A stretch of 52,223 nucleotides of DNA, from assembly GCA_019873685.1 (NCBI GenBank), contig JAIOAT010000018.1, positions 1 to 52,223 of the forward strand. The letters are read 5' to 3'. Below, piece after piece: positions 39,608 to 47,717 of this stretch. The notes under the pieces were generated by a model that saw nothing but the letters and a program-made list of their open reading frames with translations, had not been told where the DNA came from and made no database searches. Made by a program: the position numbers and the translations under genes. Every line of letters begins with the position of its first letter. Positions within the stretch are counted from its first letter, which is position 1. The stretch comes from Chloroflexota bacterium (GTDB lineage Bacteria > Chloroflexota > Anaerolineae > Aggregatilineales > Ch27).

Positions 39608-40984
39608 TTACGGCTGGAACTGCGTCTGGTAGATTTCGTTGGCGTAGTCGGTCAGCGAGTCCAGCGTCGACTGCACATCAGCGCCATCCAGGATGGCGAA
39701 GAAGGCATCCTGCTCGATAGCACGGCGGACGGGATCATAGCTGGCGATGGGCGGTTCGGTCTTGGTGTTGTCAAGCAGCTCAAAAGCGGCGGCAAACTGT
39801 GGATTCTCAGCGAAGTAGTCGGCCAGTTCCGCCGCTGCGCTGGCGCGCACCGGGAAGTAGTTGCTGACGCGCACCCACTGCGCCTGCTGGGCCGGCTCCG
39901 ACATCCAGCGGACAAACAGCCAGGCCGCCAGTTCAGCTTCCGGCGTCGTCTTGGGGATGGAGACCGACGCGCCGTAGACATTCTGCGTCGGCTGCGTGGC
40001 GCCGAGATCAGCGTAGGGGATCGCGGCCACCGTCCAGTTGAACTCGCCAGCCTCGCTCTCCGCAATGGCTGAGGCTACGAAGGGCAGGCCAGAGCTGGAG
40101 CCGATGTAGAACAGGTTCTTCCCGTTGGCGAAGTCGTTCTGGTCGCCGTAGCGCTCAGCAATGCGGTTGGCGCAACCCTTGGCCAGCAGGTCCTGCATGA
40201 ACTGCAGGGCGTAGACCGTTTCTTCGCTGTTGAAGACGTACTCGTCATTTTCATAATCGAAAATGTCGCCGCCCAGAGCGAAGGTCGCCGCCGCTACAAA
40301 GCTGGCATCGGTGCGGATGGAGTAGCCCATACGGCCTTCGGCGCTGGCCGTCCAGGCGCAGGCCATCTCACCAAACTCCGTCCAGGAGGTCGGCGGGGCG
40401 TCATAGCCTAGTTCGGCCAGCCCGTCCAGATTGACGTAGACAACTTCCATCGACCGGTTGGGCGGGAAGCCCAGGCGCATCCCACCGAACTGCGGGTTAA
40501 TGTCCTGCAGGAAGAAGCCCTGGAAGAAGTCCGCCTGTTCTTCCTCGCTGTACCCCCACTGCGGGTCGTTGACGAAGATGTTCATGTCGACCAGGGCATC
40601 CTCAAGCTGGTAGGCAGCCGCCTGGTTCTGGTAGGCAACCACCAGGTTGGGCAGGGTGCCGCTGGCAATGCTGGCGATCATCTTCTGATAGATGTCGTTG
40701 TAGCTACCCTGATTGCTGGCCTCCACCGTGATCCCCCACGGGTTGTTGGCGTTGAACTCCGCCACCATCTCGTTGAGGGCAACCTCACGGTCGCCAGGAT
40801 GCTGATGCCAGTAGACGACAGTCTGCCCGGAAGGGTCGACACCGGCCAGGGGGCCTTCTGTCGTCGGCGTGGTGGGCAGGTCGAACGTAGCCACGAAGGC
40901 GCCGCCCTGCGCACCGGCCAGCGACGCGACGCTCAACAGCATGGCCAGGGCGAGCACCAGAGCCAGAACACGGTATCCCTTCAT
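39608..40984 (-). CDS. ABC transporter substrate-binding protein (family 1), copy 2
   Basis: 458 residues from ATG at 40984, with GGAGGAAAGG upstream (that motif overlaps an earlier in-frame ATG at 41002). A Sec signal peptide ends near LAGAQGG, again without a lipobox. The mature protein aligns closely with copy 1: VVYWHQHPGDREVALNEMVA, WGITVEASNQGSYNDIYQKM, LPNLVVAYQNQAAAYQL, FPPNRSMEVVYVNLDGLAELGY. The two arose by tandem duplication and have since diverged. A strong hairpin after it suggests separate expression. The transporter subunits are not in the window. Confidence 0.88.
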   Translation of the reverse strand: MKGYRVLALVLALAMLLSVASLAGAQGGAFVATFDLPTTPTTEGPLAGVDPSGQTVVYWHQHPGDREVALNEMVAEFNANNPWGITVEASNQGSYNDIYQKMIASIASGTLPNLVVAYQNQAAAYQLEDALVDMNIFVNDPQWGYSEEEQADFFQGFFLQDINPQFGGMRLGFPPNRSMEVVYVNLDGLAELGYDAPPTSWTEFGEMACAWTASAEGRMGYSIRTDASFVAAATFALGGDIFDYENDEYVFNSEETVYALQFMQDLLAKGCANRIAERYGDQNDFANGKNLFYIGSSSGLPFVASAIAESEAGEFNWTVAAIPYADLGATQPTQNVYGASVSIPKTTPEAELAAWLFVRWMSEPAQQAQWVRVSNYFPVRASAAAELADYFAENPQFAAAFELLDNTKTEPPIASYDPVRRAIEQDAFFAILDGADVQSTLDSLTDYANEIYQTQFQP

Positions 40985-41105
40985 AGTGAACCTTTCCTCC
41001 ATTTTTGGTGTGGCTAGATCTGAGAGGGGCTACAGCGCGGCAGAACACCAGCAGCCTGGATTGAACGGCACGAGAGTCGCATCTCTGTCGTTCTTCCGCG
41101 CAATA

Positions 41106-41135
41106 CTGGCAGCCTGCCAGCACATCCTGAGTATA
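41106..41135 (-). promoter_or_regulatory. Candidate promoter -10 and palindromic operator of the binding-protein genes
   Basis: Minus strand TATACT (41130-41135), with no good -35, followed by CTGGCAG-N-CTGCCAG (41106-41120), a perfect palindrome with a one-base centre. Its place just after the expected start fits a repressor site. Confidence 0.45.
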
Positions 41136-41243
41136 CACGTATCTTGTTAACGATGCATTAAAACGCCTTTAGGGATGGTCGAAACCAAGCGGGGTTGCCA
41201 GGCTTCAGCGCCAGCGCAGTCGCCGCTTGTGATCATCCCTCGC

Positions 41244-42125
41244 TCACTCCGCCTGCGCTTCTGTGAAGATCGGCGTTTCCCCTGCCGTAGCGGCGATAGC
41301 CGCCTCCTGTTCTTCCGGCGTCATCGGTCGGAAGTTCTCCGCCGCCTTGAACACCAGCGGCAGGATGCGTACGTCGCCCACACTGGGGATAGCCGTCACC
41401 CCCGGTTGAGACAGGGCAAACCGCACACCGCGCTCGACTTCCGGATAGGTGGTGTACGGCTGGTACCAGGTTTGATGCGTCTTAACTCCCGCTGGCCAGG
41501 CGCCCCGCGCAGCAGATTTGATCGCCATGATCCCGACGTCACGCGCCTGCGCTTCCGCCAGCAAGGCCGCCATGTCCCGGCGGTACTGTGTGCTGGCATA
41601 CAGGGCCGGGTAGATCGGGACCATCAGGGTGTCAAAGTCAAAGCGCTGCAACGCCTGCAATTGCAGGGCCGGGGCCTGCAGGCCGTGTCCGGTCAGCCCC
41701 AGGTAATCGACCAGCCCCTGTGCGCGCGCTTCCACCAGCGTCTCGATTGCGCCACCCGGCGCCAGCGCCGCGTCAAGTTCCTCCTGGGTCGTGATCGCGT
41801 GCAGCTGGTACAGTTCCAGATGATCGGTGTGCAGCAACTTGAAGGAGTTTTCCAGGTCAACCCAGGCGGCATCGCGGCTGCGCTCCAGCGTCTTGCAGCC
41901 GATAAAGAAATTAGCCCTCCGGCCTGGCTCGGCAGCCAGCCACTCGCCCAGCACACGCTGGGCGTTGCCATATTGCGGGGCGACATCGATGTGATTTACC
42001 CCGTAAGACTGGGCCAGGTCCAGCGCCGCATTCGCGCCCTCCTGGTCAATCTCCCAGAAGGCAGCCGTGCCCATGATGACCAGGGTGCTCTGGTGATTCG
42101 TCCGCCCTAAACGTCGAGTCTCCAC
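41244..42125 (-). CDS. Aldo/keto reductase
   Basis: 293 residues from GTG at 42125, chosen because GAGGAG (42133-42138) stands 8 bases before it; a GTG 9 bases earlier overlaps that site. It is a TIM-barrel AKR of the YdhF/General-stress class: LGRTNHQSTLVIMGT, NHIDVAPQYG with the catalytic Asp and Tyr, IGCKT with the Lys, and QLHAI with the His. The C-terminal part has TAIPSVGDVRILPLVF. It probably uses NADPH to reduce an aldehyde or ketone. It lies upstream of the binding-protein pair in the same direction, but the 259-base gap suggests a separate transcript. Confidence 0.88.
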   Translation of the reverse strand: METRRLGRTNHQSTLVIMGTAAFWEIDQEGANAALDLAQSYGVNHIDVAPQYGNAQRVLGEWLAAEPGRRANFFIGCKTLERSRDAAWVDLENSFKLLHTDHLELYQLHAITTQEELDAALAPGGAIETLVEARAQGLVDYLGLTGHGLQAPALQLQALQRFDFDTLMVPIYPALYASTQYRRDMAALLAEAQARDVGIMAIKSAARGAWPAGVKTHQTWYQPYTTYPEVERGVRFALSQPGVTAIPSVGDVRILPLVFKAAENFRPMTPEEQEAAIAATAGETPIFTEAQAE

Positions 42126-42545
42126 AATAATCACTCCTCTATAGCATTGCCACGAAACTGCCGGAAATTACCGCCAGGAACCCGGCGGCGAGAAGATACG
42201 CAGGGTACAGGGAAAATCCCTTCTATACCCGGCCAGCGTCACCAGCCACCGCGCGTTCGGCAGACGCTATTTTAGTTCAATTGTCAGCGCAAGCGCACGC
42301 GCCGGATACTGACGAACCTCGCTATTCTTGACACCAAAAGATCAGTTGGCTACAATATTTTTCAGATAAAACATTATCAAAATTATCAACCCTGTGCCAC
42401 ATATCCTGGTAAAGACTGTAGCAGTTGAACCTATTTCCTATTGAGTTCGCCCTGCTTTGGGCGATAGAGTGATGATTGACACAAGCTCCCTTCTCTCCCT
42501 GTGAGCAGCTTCTCGTGTCATACATAACAGACAAGGCTAGCTAAC
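42126..42545. other. Non-coding region with promoter and long leader
   Basis: 420 bases between the leftward reductase and the rightward DUF177 gene. It holds a consensus promoter at 42328-42356, a direct repeat ATTATCAA (42373-42380 and 42382-42389), a small hairpin at 42448-42463 (CGCCC/GGGCG) and then a roughly 180-base leader. No RNA gene is recognised. Confidence 0.6.
42328..42356 (+). promoter_or_regulatory. Consensus promoter of the DUF177-sigA operon
   Basis: TTGACA at 42328-42333, 17-base spacer, TACAAT at 42351-42356. It is the best match to the sigma-70 consensus on this side of the window. The transcript would begin near 42363. Confidence 0.85.
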
Positions 42546-43073
42546 GTGATTCCTCCTAACGGCTTTGTGAGCAACCGGGTGCTCAAGCTGAAAGTAGGCT
42601 TTTTGCTGACTCAGAGCCTGGGCACAAGCCGCGAGGTGGATTTTGATGTCCCCGCCCTGGGCGTAGCCGACGACCTGATCCTGGCCTATCTGCGCGGGCA
42701 AATCCGGCTGAGCCGCACCCGCGAAGGAATCCTGGTTCAGGGCGAACTGCAAACCGCCGTAGAAGGCGAATGCCGGCGCTGCCTGGCGGCCATCGCCATC
42801 CCCATCACCCTCACTCTGGAAGAACTCTTCGCCCTGCACCCGCATCGGGGCGATACCCAGTTCAGCGTCTCGGAGGATGCCATCCTCGACCTGACGCCGC
42901 TGCTGCGCGAAGAAGTTATCATCAGCATCCCCCTGGCTCCACTCTGCAAACCAGATTGCGCTGGCCTGTGCCCCTCCTGCGGCCACAACCTCAACCTCGG
43001 CCAGTGCGATTGTCCTACCACTGATCTTGACCCCCGTTTCGCTGTGCTATCACAGCTGCATGATCAAGAGTAA
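42546..43073 (+). CDS. DUF177 family protein (YceD-like)
   Basis: 175 residues from GTG. The N-terminal beta-rich part is followed by [12 protein letters not shown] at about 74-85 and the C-terminal [14 protein letters not shown] segment, then LGQCDC: the Cys-rich ending typical of DUF177, which may bind a metal. In many bacteria this gene sits beside rpmF (ribosomal protein L32) and is linked to 23S rRNA or 50S assembly; here it sits 32 bases before the primary sigma gene. A strong promoter and a leader of about 180 bases precede it. Start choice is moderate, since no strong ribosome binding site is seen. Confidence 0.85.
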   Translation: MIPPNGFVSNRVLKLKVGFLLTQSLGTSREVDFDVPALGVADDLILAYLRGQIRLSRTREGILVQGELQTAVEGECRRCLAAIAIPITLTLEELFALHPHRGDTQFSVSEDAILDLTPLLREEVIISIPLAPLCKPDCAGLCPSCGHNLNLGQCDCPTTDLDPRFAVLSQLHDQE

Positions 43074-43105
43074 TTATCTTTCATGGTATGAGGGGAGAGT
43101 CAGCC

Positions 43106-44263
43106 TTGAAACGCTACGAATCGGACGAACAGGACACGGATGCAGTAAGCGCGTTACTGGACAAAGCCGAGCGCCAGGGTTTTCTGACTTCCGAGGATGT
43201 TTTCGAACTGGTCGCTGACCAGGCTCATAACCTGGACGACATCATCCTCGCCCTTCAAAATGAAGGTATAGACATTCTGGATGACAAAGAAGAGCAGGAC
43301 ATTGACTTTGAGGACGAAGAAGAGATTGAGGAGGATTTTGACCTCTCCGGTATTTCCTCCGACGACACGGTCGGCCTCTACCTCAAGGAGATGTCCCGCG
43401 TCCCCCTGCTGACCACCAAAGAAGAAGTCGACCTGGCCAAGCGTCTGGAGGCCGGTCTGGAGGCGCAGCGCAAGCTAAGCCAGCTCAACGGTCGCAACCC
43501 GGAACTGCGCAGGCAACTGGAGGCCGTCGTTCAGGATGGCATCGCCGCCCGCGAGCATCTGATCAAAGCTAACACCCGGCTGGTTGTCTCCATTGCCAAG
43601 AAGTACATGGGCAGCGGCGTGCACTTCCTTGACCTGATCCAGGAGGGCAATCTGGGTCTGATGAAGGCAGTGGAGAAGTTTGACTATACGCGGGGCTACC
43701 GCTTCAGCACCTACGCCACCTGGTGGATCCGCCAGACCATCACCCGCGCCATTGCCGATCAGGGGCGCACCATCCGCGTTCCGGTGCATATGAGCGACCG
43801 CATCCGCCGCCTGTACAAGGTCGCCCGCAAGCTGGAGCAGGAGAACGGCCGCAAGCCCACCGCCGAGGAAATTGCCGCCGAAATGGACATTGACCCGCGC
43901 AAGGTACAGTGGATGCTCAAGGTCTCCTGGCGTCCCCTGAGCCTGGAACGGCCGGTCGGCGAGGAAGAAGACTCCGAACTGGGCAACTTCATCGAGGACG
44001 ACACCACCCCCACCCCTACCCAGAGCGTCAGCAACAACCTGCTGCGGGAGGAAGTGGAGGCTGTCCTGAGCACCCTGACCCCGCGCGAAGCGCGCATCCT
44101 GCGGTTGCGTTTTGGCCTGCACAACGGCGAGTGCTACACGCTGGAAGAAGTCGGCCAGAAGTTCGGCCTGACCCGCGAACGCATCCGCCAGATCGAGGGT
44201 AAAGCCCTGCGGCGGCTGCGCCATCCGCGCCGTTCCCGCCGCCTGCGTAGCTTCCTGCAATGA
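43106..44263 (+). CDS. rpoD: RNA polymerase primary sigma factor (sigma-70)
   Basis: 385 residues from TTG at 43106, with AGGGGAGAG (43091-43099) correctly placed; the ATG at 43088 lies before that site and is less likely. Region 1.1 is short and is followed by an acidic patch ([19 protein letters not shown]). Region 1.2 is [17 protein letters not shown]; region 2 has [34 protein letters not shown] and [16 protein letters not shown]; region 3 has RVPVHM; region 4 ends with [20 protein letters not shown] and RLRHP. Regions 2.3-2.4 and 4.2 fit the consensus boxes seen throughout the window. It is probably co-transcribed with DUF177 and ends at a perfect hairpin. Confidence 0.94.
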   Translation: MKRYESDEQDTDAVSALLDKAERQGFLTSEDVFELVADQAHNLDDIILALQNEGIDILDDKEEQDIDFEDEEEIEEDFDLSGISSDDTVGLYLKEMSRVPLLTTKEEVDLAKRLEAGLEAQRKLSQLNGRNPELRRQLEAVVQDGIAAREHLIKANTRLVVSIAKKYMGSGVHFLDLIQEGNLGLMKAVEKFDYTRGYRFSTYATWWIRQTITRAIADQGRTIRVPVHMSDRIRRLYKVARKLEQENGRKPTAEEIAAEMDIDPRKVQWMLKVSWRPLSLERPVGEEEDSELGNFIEDDTTPTPTQSVSNNLLREEVEAVLSTLTPREARILRLRFGLHNGECYTLEEVGQKFGLTRERIRQIEGKALRRLRHPRRSRRLRSFLQ

Positions 44264-44286
44264 TTTCGCTTATCAGCGGGTAAATC

Positions 44287-44313
44287 AACGGGCAGGCCTC
44301 TCGCCTGCCCGTT
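44287..44313. terminator. Terminator after the sigma factor gene
   Basis: AACGGGCAGGC (44287-44297), loop CTCTC, GCCTGCCCGTT (44303-44313): perfect 11-base stem between convergent genes, so it can serve both strands. Confidence 0.85.
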
Positions 44314-44321
44314 TAGCGTCT

Positions 44322-45200
44322 TTATACTGCCCGTGCGTCACCGATCAACTCAGGCGCGTGCTCCTGCAGCCCGGCCAGTGCAGCGCTGACTTCCCACAGG
44401 CGAGTCGCCAGCGCCCGGTCATACGTGATCGGCGCGGTCTGGACAGCGCGATTACGCACAAAGTACTGCCCGGTCACTCCCTCCACCTCAGGCGATGACG
44501 CCAGGTAGATCGGCGTCCTGGCCCCGACATCCGGGCTGATGCCAAAACGCTGCGTTAGCCTGATCAGCGCCTTCCACGGCTGACCGTTGTTCAGCCCGAA
44601 GTTGCTGGCCACAAAGCCCGGATGCAATGCGTTAGCCGTCACCCCTGTTCCCGCCAGTCGGCGTGCCAGCTCGTAAGTGAACAGGATGTTCATCAGCTTG
44701 GATCGCGCGTAAGCGGCAAACCCGCTGTAGCGCCTGGCCATCTGCAGATCGTCAAAGTCCAGCGTTGCGCCGCGGTAAGCATTGGAGGAGACATTGATCA
44801 CCCGGGCCGGTGCGCTGGCCTGGAGAACATCCAGCAGCAGGTTGGTGAGCAGGAAGTAGCTCATGTGGTTCAGTGCAAAAGTCATCTCCAGCCCGTCGAC
44901 GCTAACCTGTCGGGACATGAAAATCCCACCGGCGTTGTTGATCAGCACGTCCAGCCGATCATGCCGGTTGCGAAAGCGCTCTGCTGCTGTGCGAACTGCT
45001 TCCAGTGAGGAGAGGTCCGCCACGATATAGTCCAGTTGGTCGTTGCCTGTCTCGGCCCTGAGCTGTTCCACCACCGCTTTGCAGCGTGCTTCACTCCGAC
45101 TCACAATTACCACCGCCGCGCCCATCCCGGCCAGCGCCCGCGCTGTCGCCGCGCCGATCCCGGAGGTCCCGCCGGTGATCATCACCGTCTTGCCATGCAT
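44322..45200 (-). CDS. Short-chain dehydrogenase/reductase, retinol-dehydrogenase-like
   Basis: 292 residues. A classical SDR: ITGGTSGIGAATARALAG nucleotide loop, VNDQLD-type strand with LINNAGGIF, the catalytic Ser in VINVSSNAY and the YARSK Tyr-Lys pair. It resembles the WW-oxidoreductase/retinol dehydrogenase group, with a longer C-terminus (FGISPDVGARTPIYLASSPEVEGVTGQYF). It starts 19 bases after the CrtC-like gene, so both are in one leftward operon. An oxidoreductase acting on a hydrophobic alcohol is a reasonable guess. Confidence 0.9.
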   Translation of the reverse strand: MHGKTVMITGGTSGIGAATARALAGMGAAVVIVSRSEARCKAVVEQLRAETGNDQLDYIVADLSSLEAVRTAAERFRNRHDRLDVLINNAGGIFMSRQVSVDGLEMTFALNHMSYFLLTNLLLDVLQASAPARVINVSSNAYRGATLDFDDLQMARRYSGFAAYARSKLMNILFTYELARRLAGTGVTANALHPGFVASNFGLNNGQPWKALIRLTQRFGISPDVGARTPIYLASSPEVEGVTGQYFVRNRAVQTAPITYDRALATRLWEVSAALAGLQEHAPELIGDARAV

Positions 45201-45219
45201 CTGTCACACCCTCACTCGG

Positions 45220-46374
45220 TCAAAAACGTCCATTCATCGTACCGGCATAGCCGGTCAACTCCGCATAACCATACCCCGTCACATCGCCGCTGATGCGCAC
45301 CGCGCCTTCCCAGTAAGCAATGCCTTCGCGCAGTTCCTGATCGGCCAGGAGAGGCGTCAGACGCAGGTGCAGCGGAGACCCGTCGCCACCATCAGCAATG
45401 GCGATCTCCCACCCGGCGGGATACTCCGCGCCGGTGTGCGGACTGCGCCAGGTCTGTGTAACAACGATAGTAAAGTCCTCCGCCCTCAGCCGGTGCGTGC
45501 GGCCATCCGGCAGGACTATCAGACCGCCAAAGACCGGCTCAAACCCGCCGTCAAGCAAGCGGATACGCCCCAGCATCACCTCGCGGTTGTCGTCAAGATG
45601 CAGCCCAAACCAGTCCCACCCCTGCGCATCCTCGCCCAGGGCGCTGGTACTGAACTCGTGATCCATCCAGGTTGTTCCCTGCACATGGTAAGTCTGGCCG
45701 CCAATGACGATCATGCCGCTGGTGAGCAGACGCGAGAGCGAATAGTAGTAGCTGGCGTTGCCCGGCTCAGCGCTCTTGGGGCTGAGGCCGCCCTCCCCCT
45801 GCAAAGCGGGCGGCTTGACCTGCTCCAGATACAGGTCAATGGCTGCGTCAGCCTCGTTCGCGGTGAGGCGCGTGCGCAACGCCTGAGGGTCTTCCGCCAC
45901 CACCTGCCAGTCTTCAAGCCAGACGCGGTAACGCGGATCAGTTGTTGCGCCGGCCAGTCCCGCCCCGCCCCGGCTGAAGCGCTGATGTTGGTAGAAGGTC
46001 TGCCCCTGCACATCGGTCACTGTGAAGTGGGCCATGTAGACCTGGTTGGTGCGCCACTCCGAAGCTGTGTCCACTTCCGCCGGTGCAATGGCCCGCCGGA
46101 AGATAGTGAACTGAAACCCGAAGCGTCGCCCGGACTCATCGGCCAGGTTGCCGGTGTAGTACCACCATTCTGTCTGGTAGTCAGGATGCGCGCCATGATC
46201 ACGTGGGAACTGCCAGTCATACGGGCCGATTGCCCGAGCGTAGCCCGCCGCGCTCAGAGGTGCGCTCAGCAGGTCGGCTCTGGCGCGGACCTCACCGCCG
46301 CCGAACTCGACCAGGCTGACGCCAAACAACACAATCGCCAGCGCCGCCACACCCAGCAAAACATACTTCCACAT
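45220..46374 (-). CDS. Lipocalin-like CrtC/AttH family protein
   Basis: 384 residues. An N-terminal hydrophobic helix (about 3-22) anchors it to the membrane or works as an uncleaved signal. The rest is the double lipocalin-like fold of the CrtC (hydroxyneurosporene synthase)/AttH family: WWYYTGNLADESGRRFGFQFTIF split over two strands, YMAHFTVTD, YYYSLSRLLTSG, GTTWMDHEFS (the conserved Trp-x-Asp-His-Glu loop) and WDWFGLHLDD. CrtC hydrates carotenoids; AttH relatives have other, unproven roles. No carotenoid gene is adjacent, so a carotenoid role is not asserted. The gene is in an operon with the SDR downstream and the acetyltransferase upstream. Confidence 0.85.
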   Translation of the reverse strand: MWKYVLLGVAALAIVLFGVSLVEFGGGEVRARADLLSAPLSAAGYARAIGPYDWQFPRDHGAHPDYQTEWWYYTGNLADESGRRFGFQFTIFRRAIAPAEVDTASEWRTNQVYMAHFTVTDVQGQTFYQHQRFSRGGAGLAGATTDPRYRVWLEDWQVVAEDPQALRTRLTANEADAAIDLYLEQVKPPALQGEGGLSPKSAEPGNASYYYSLSRLLTSGMIVIGGQTYHVQGTTWMDHEFSTSALGEDAQGWDWFGLHLDDNREVMLGRIRLLDGGFEPVFGGLIVLPDGRTHRLRAEDFTIVVTQTWRSPHTGAEYPAGWEIAIADGGDGSPLHLRLTPLLADQELREGIAYWEGAVRISGDVTGYGYAELTGYAGTMNGRF

Positions 46375-46414
46375 ACCGTACCGATCCCCGCTTTACTTGC
46401 CTCAAACACAACGT

Positions 46415-47635
46415 CTATGCCGCCCTGGCTCGCGCCCGGATACGCCGGCGCAGATCATGGGGCAGCACCCGCTTGATCATCCGCCATGTCCATCGCAGCA
46501 CCCTGAAGGCCAGCTGCAAACCACGGGCATGCGGGCTGGCGATCCAGTGCAGCGTGTAGTCCAGCGCAGGCTCCGCGCCCCAGCGGAACTTGTACTCCTC
46601 GTCGCCACGCAGAAAATCGTAGTAGCGCATCCCGGCCTCGACTGCCGCCCGCAGCGACATTTCGGTTAGAACCTGGCCGGGGCTGAAGTCGGCATAGGCC
46701 ATATTCAGGCCGGAAGCAAAGTCATAGACCCGCCCATCGTACCAGATCGTATACAGTGCGGCGGCCAGTTCGCCATCAATCTCCAGGCGGTACAGGCGCA
46801 ACCAGCCGCGTTCATGCAGCTGTTGAGTGGCCTCGTGGTGAAAAGCCGCCATCGCCGCCTCAGCAAACGCCCCCGGACGATTCCGGCTCTCCCATTTGGC
46901 CTGGTGAAAGGCCATCAGCGCCGCCAGGGTGGCGCTAACAGAGGCAGGATCATCGGCGACGCACCAGCGCCAGCGCCCCGGATACGCTTCGTCAAGCTGG
47001 CGGATAAAGCGCCGCTGCTCTTTGCGTTTGCCCCGGCTGAGCGTCGTCAGGTAAGTCTCCCAGTTGCCCGGCAGCTTCACCACCGGGCACACGCTGGTCG
47101 CCGGCTGCTCCCACGGCCAGCCGGTAGCGCGGAGCAGGTCGAGGGTCAGCGATTCCTGGGCAAGCCCGGCAAAGTGCAACACATCCCACTCAAAGCGATG
47201 ACGCCAGATCAGGGCGAGAATCGCCTGCAATATTTCTGGCTCACGTCCGCGGGCCAGCACAAAGTCGAGGTGGTCCGCTGCGGCAGCCATGCCGATGAAC
47301 TCCAGTTGCCGCCAGGCCAGCATCCGCAACCCGAAACCGGCGTAAGGCAGAGGATGATGCCAGTTCAGCATCAGGGGGGCAATTCCCACAAGCTGGCCAT
47401 CGGCATCACGGACCTGCACCAGCCATAGCCTGGCCTGCCCATGGGCATGGCGCCAGTAGGCGCTCACCCATTCCCAGGTCACAAAGACTCCGCCCGTGCT
47501 GCCCCGCGCCATCAGCGCCGACCAGTCGTCACGCAGCCGTTCCAGGTCGGCAGGATCATGGGAAAGGGAAGCGGTCAGTCCGGTAGCATGGGCTAGCACG
47601 GTCAATAACCTGTCATTAGCTGGACTATTGTTCAA
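46415..47635 (-). CDS. GNAT/FemAB-like acyltransferase (Acetyltransf_6 type)
   Basis: 406 residues from a TTG at 47635; TTG 47605 or GTG 47599 are also possible, since none has a clear ribosome binding site. It belongs to the BioF2/CelD-like GNAT group with doubled acetyltransferase fold: WSALMARGSTGGVFVTWEWV, LVGIAPLMLNW, then KWESRNRPGAFAEAAMAAFH, GWLRLYRLEIDGELAAALYTIW and MRYYDFLRGDEEYKFRWG. Such proteins act in exopolysaccharide or cell-surface modification, and the flippase next to it supports that. It is in an apparent leftward operon; 82 bases separate it from the flippase. Confidence 0.85.
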   Translation of the reverse strand: MNNSPANDRLLTVLAHATGLTASLSHDPADLERLRDDWSALMARGSTGGVFVTWEWVSAYWRHAHGQARLWLVQVRDADGQLVGIAPLMLNWHHPLPYAGFGLRMLAWRQLEFIGMAAAADHLDFVLARGREPEILQAILALIWRHRFEWDVLHFAGLAQESLTLDLLRATGWPWEQPATSVCPVVKLPGNWETYLTTLSRGKRKEQRRFIRQLDEAYPGRWRWCVADDPASVSATLAALMAFHQAKWESRNRPGAFAEAAMAAFHHEATQQLHERGWLRLYRLEIDGELAAALYTIWYDGRVYDFASGLNMAYADFSPGQVLTEMSLRAAVEAGMRYYDFLRGDEEYKFRWGAEPALDYTLHWIASPHARGLQLAFRVLRWTWRMIKRVLPHDLRRRIRARARAA

Positions 47636-47717
47636 CTATAACAGGCAATTGATTGCGGCAGGGTTAGAGAATCATGAAAGTCACTCTAATGACGGCCAGA
47701 CAGAAGAAGTCAGGCTG

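Noticed and set aside
42476-42481. A second TTGACA before the DUF177 gene
   Set aside because: No -10 lies 16-18 bases downstream; the sequence there is ACTCCC-like and GC-rich.
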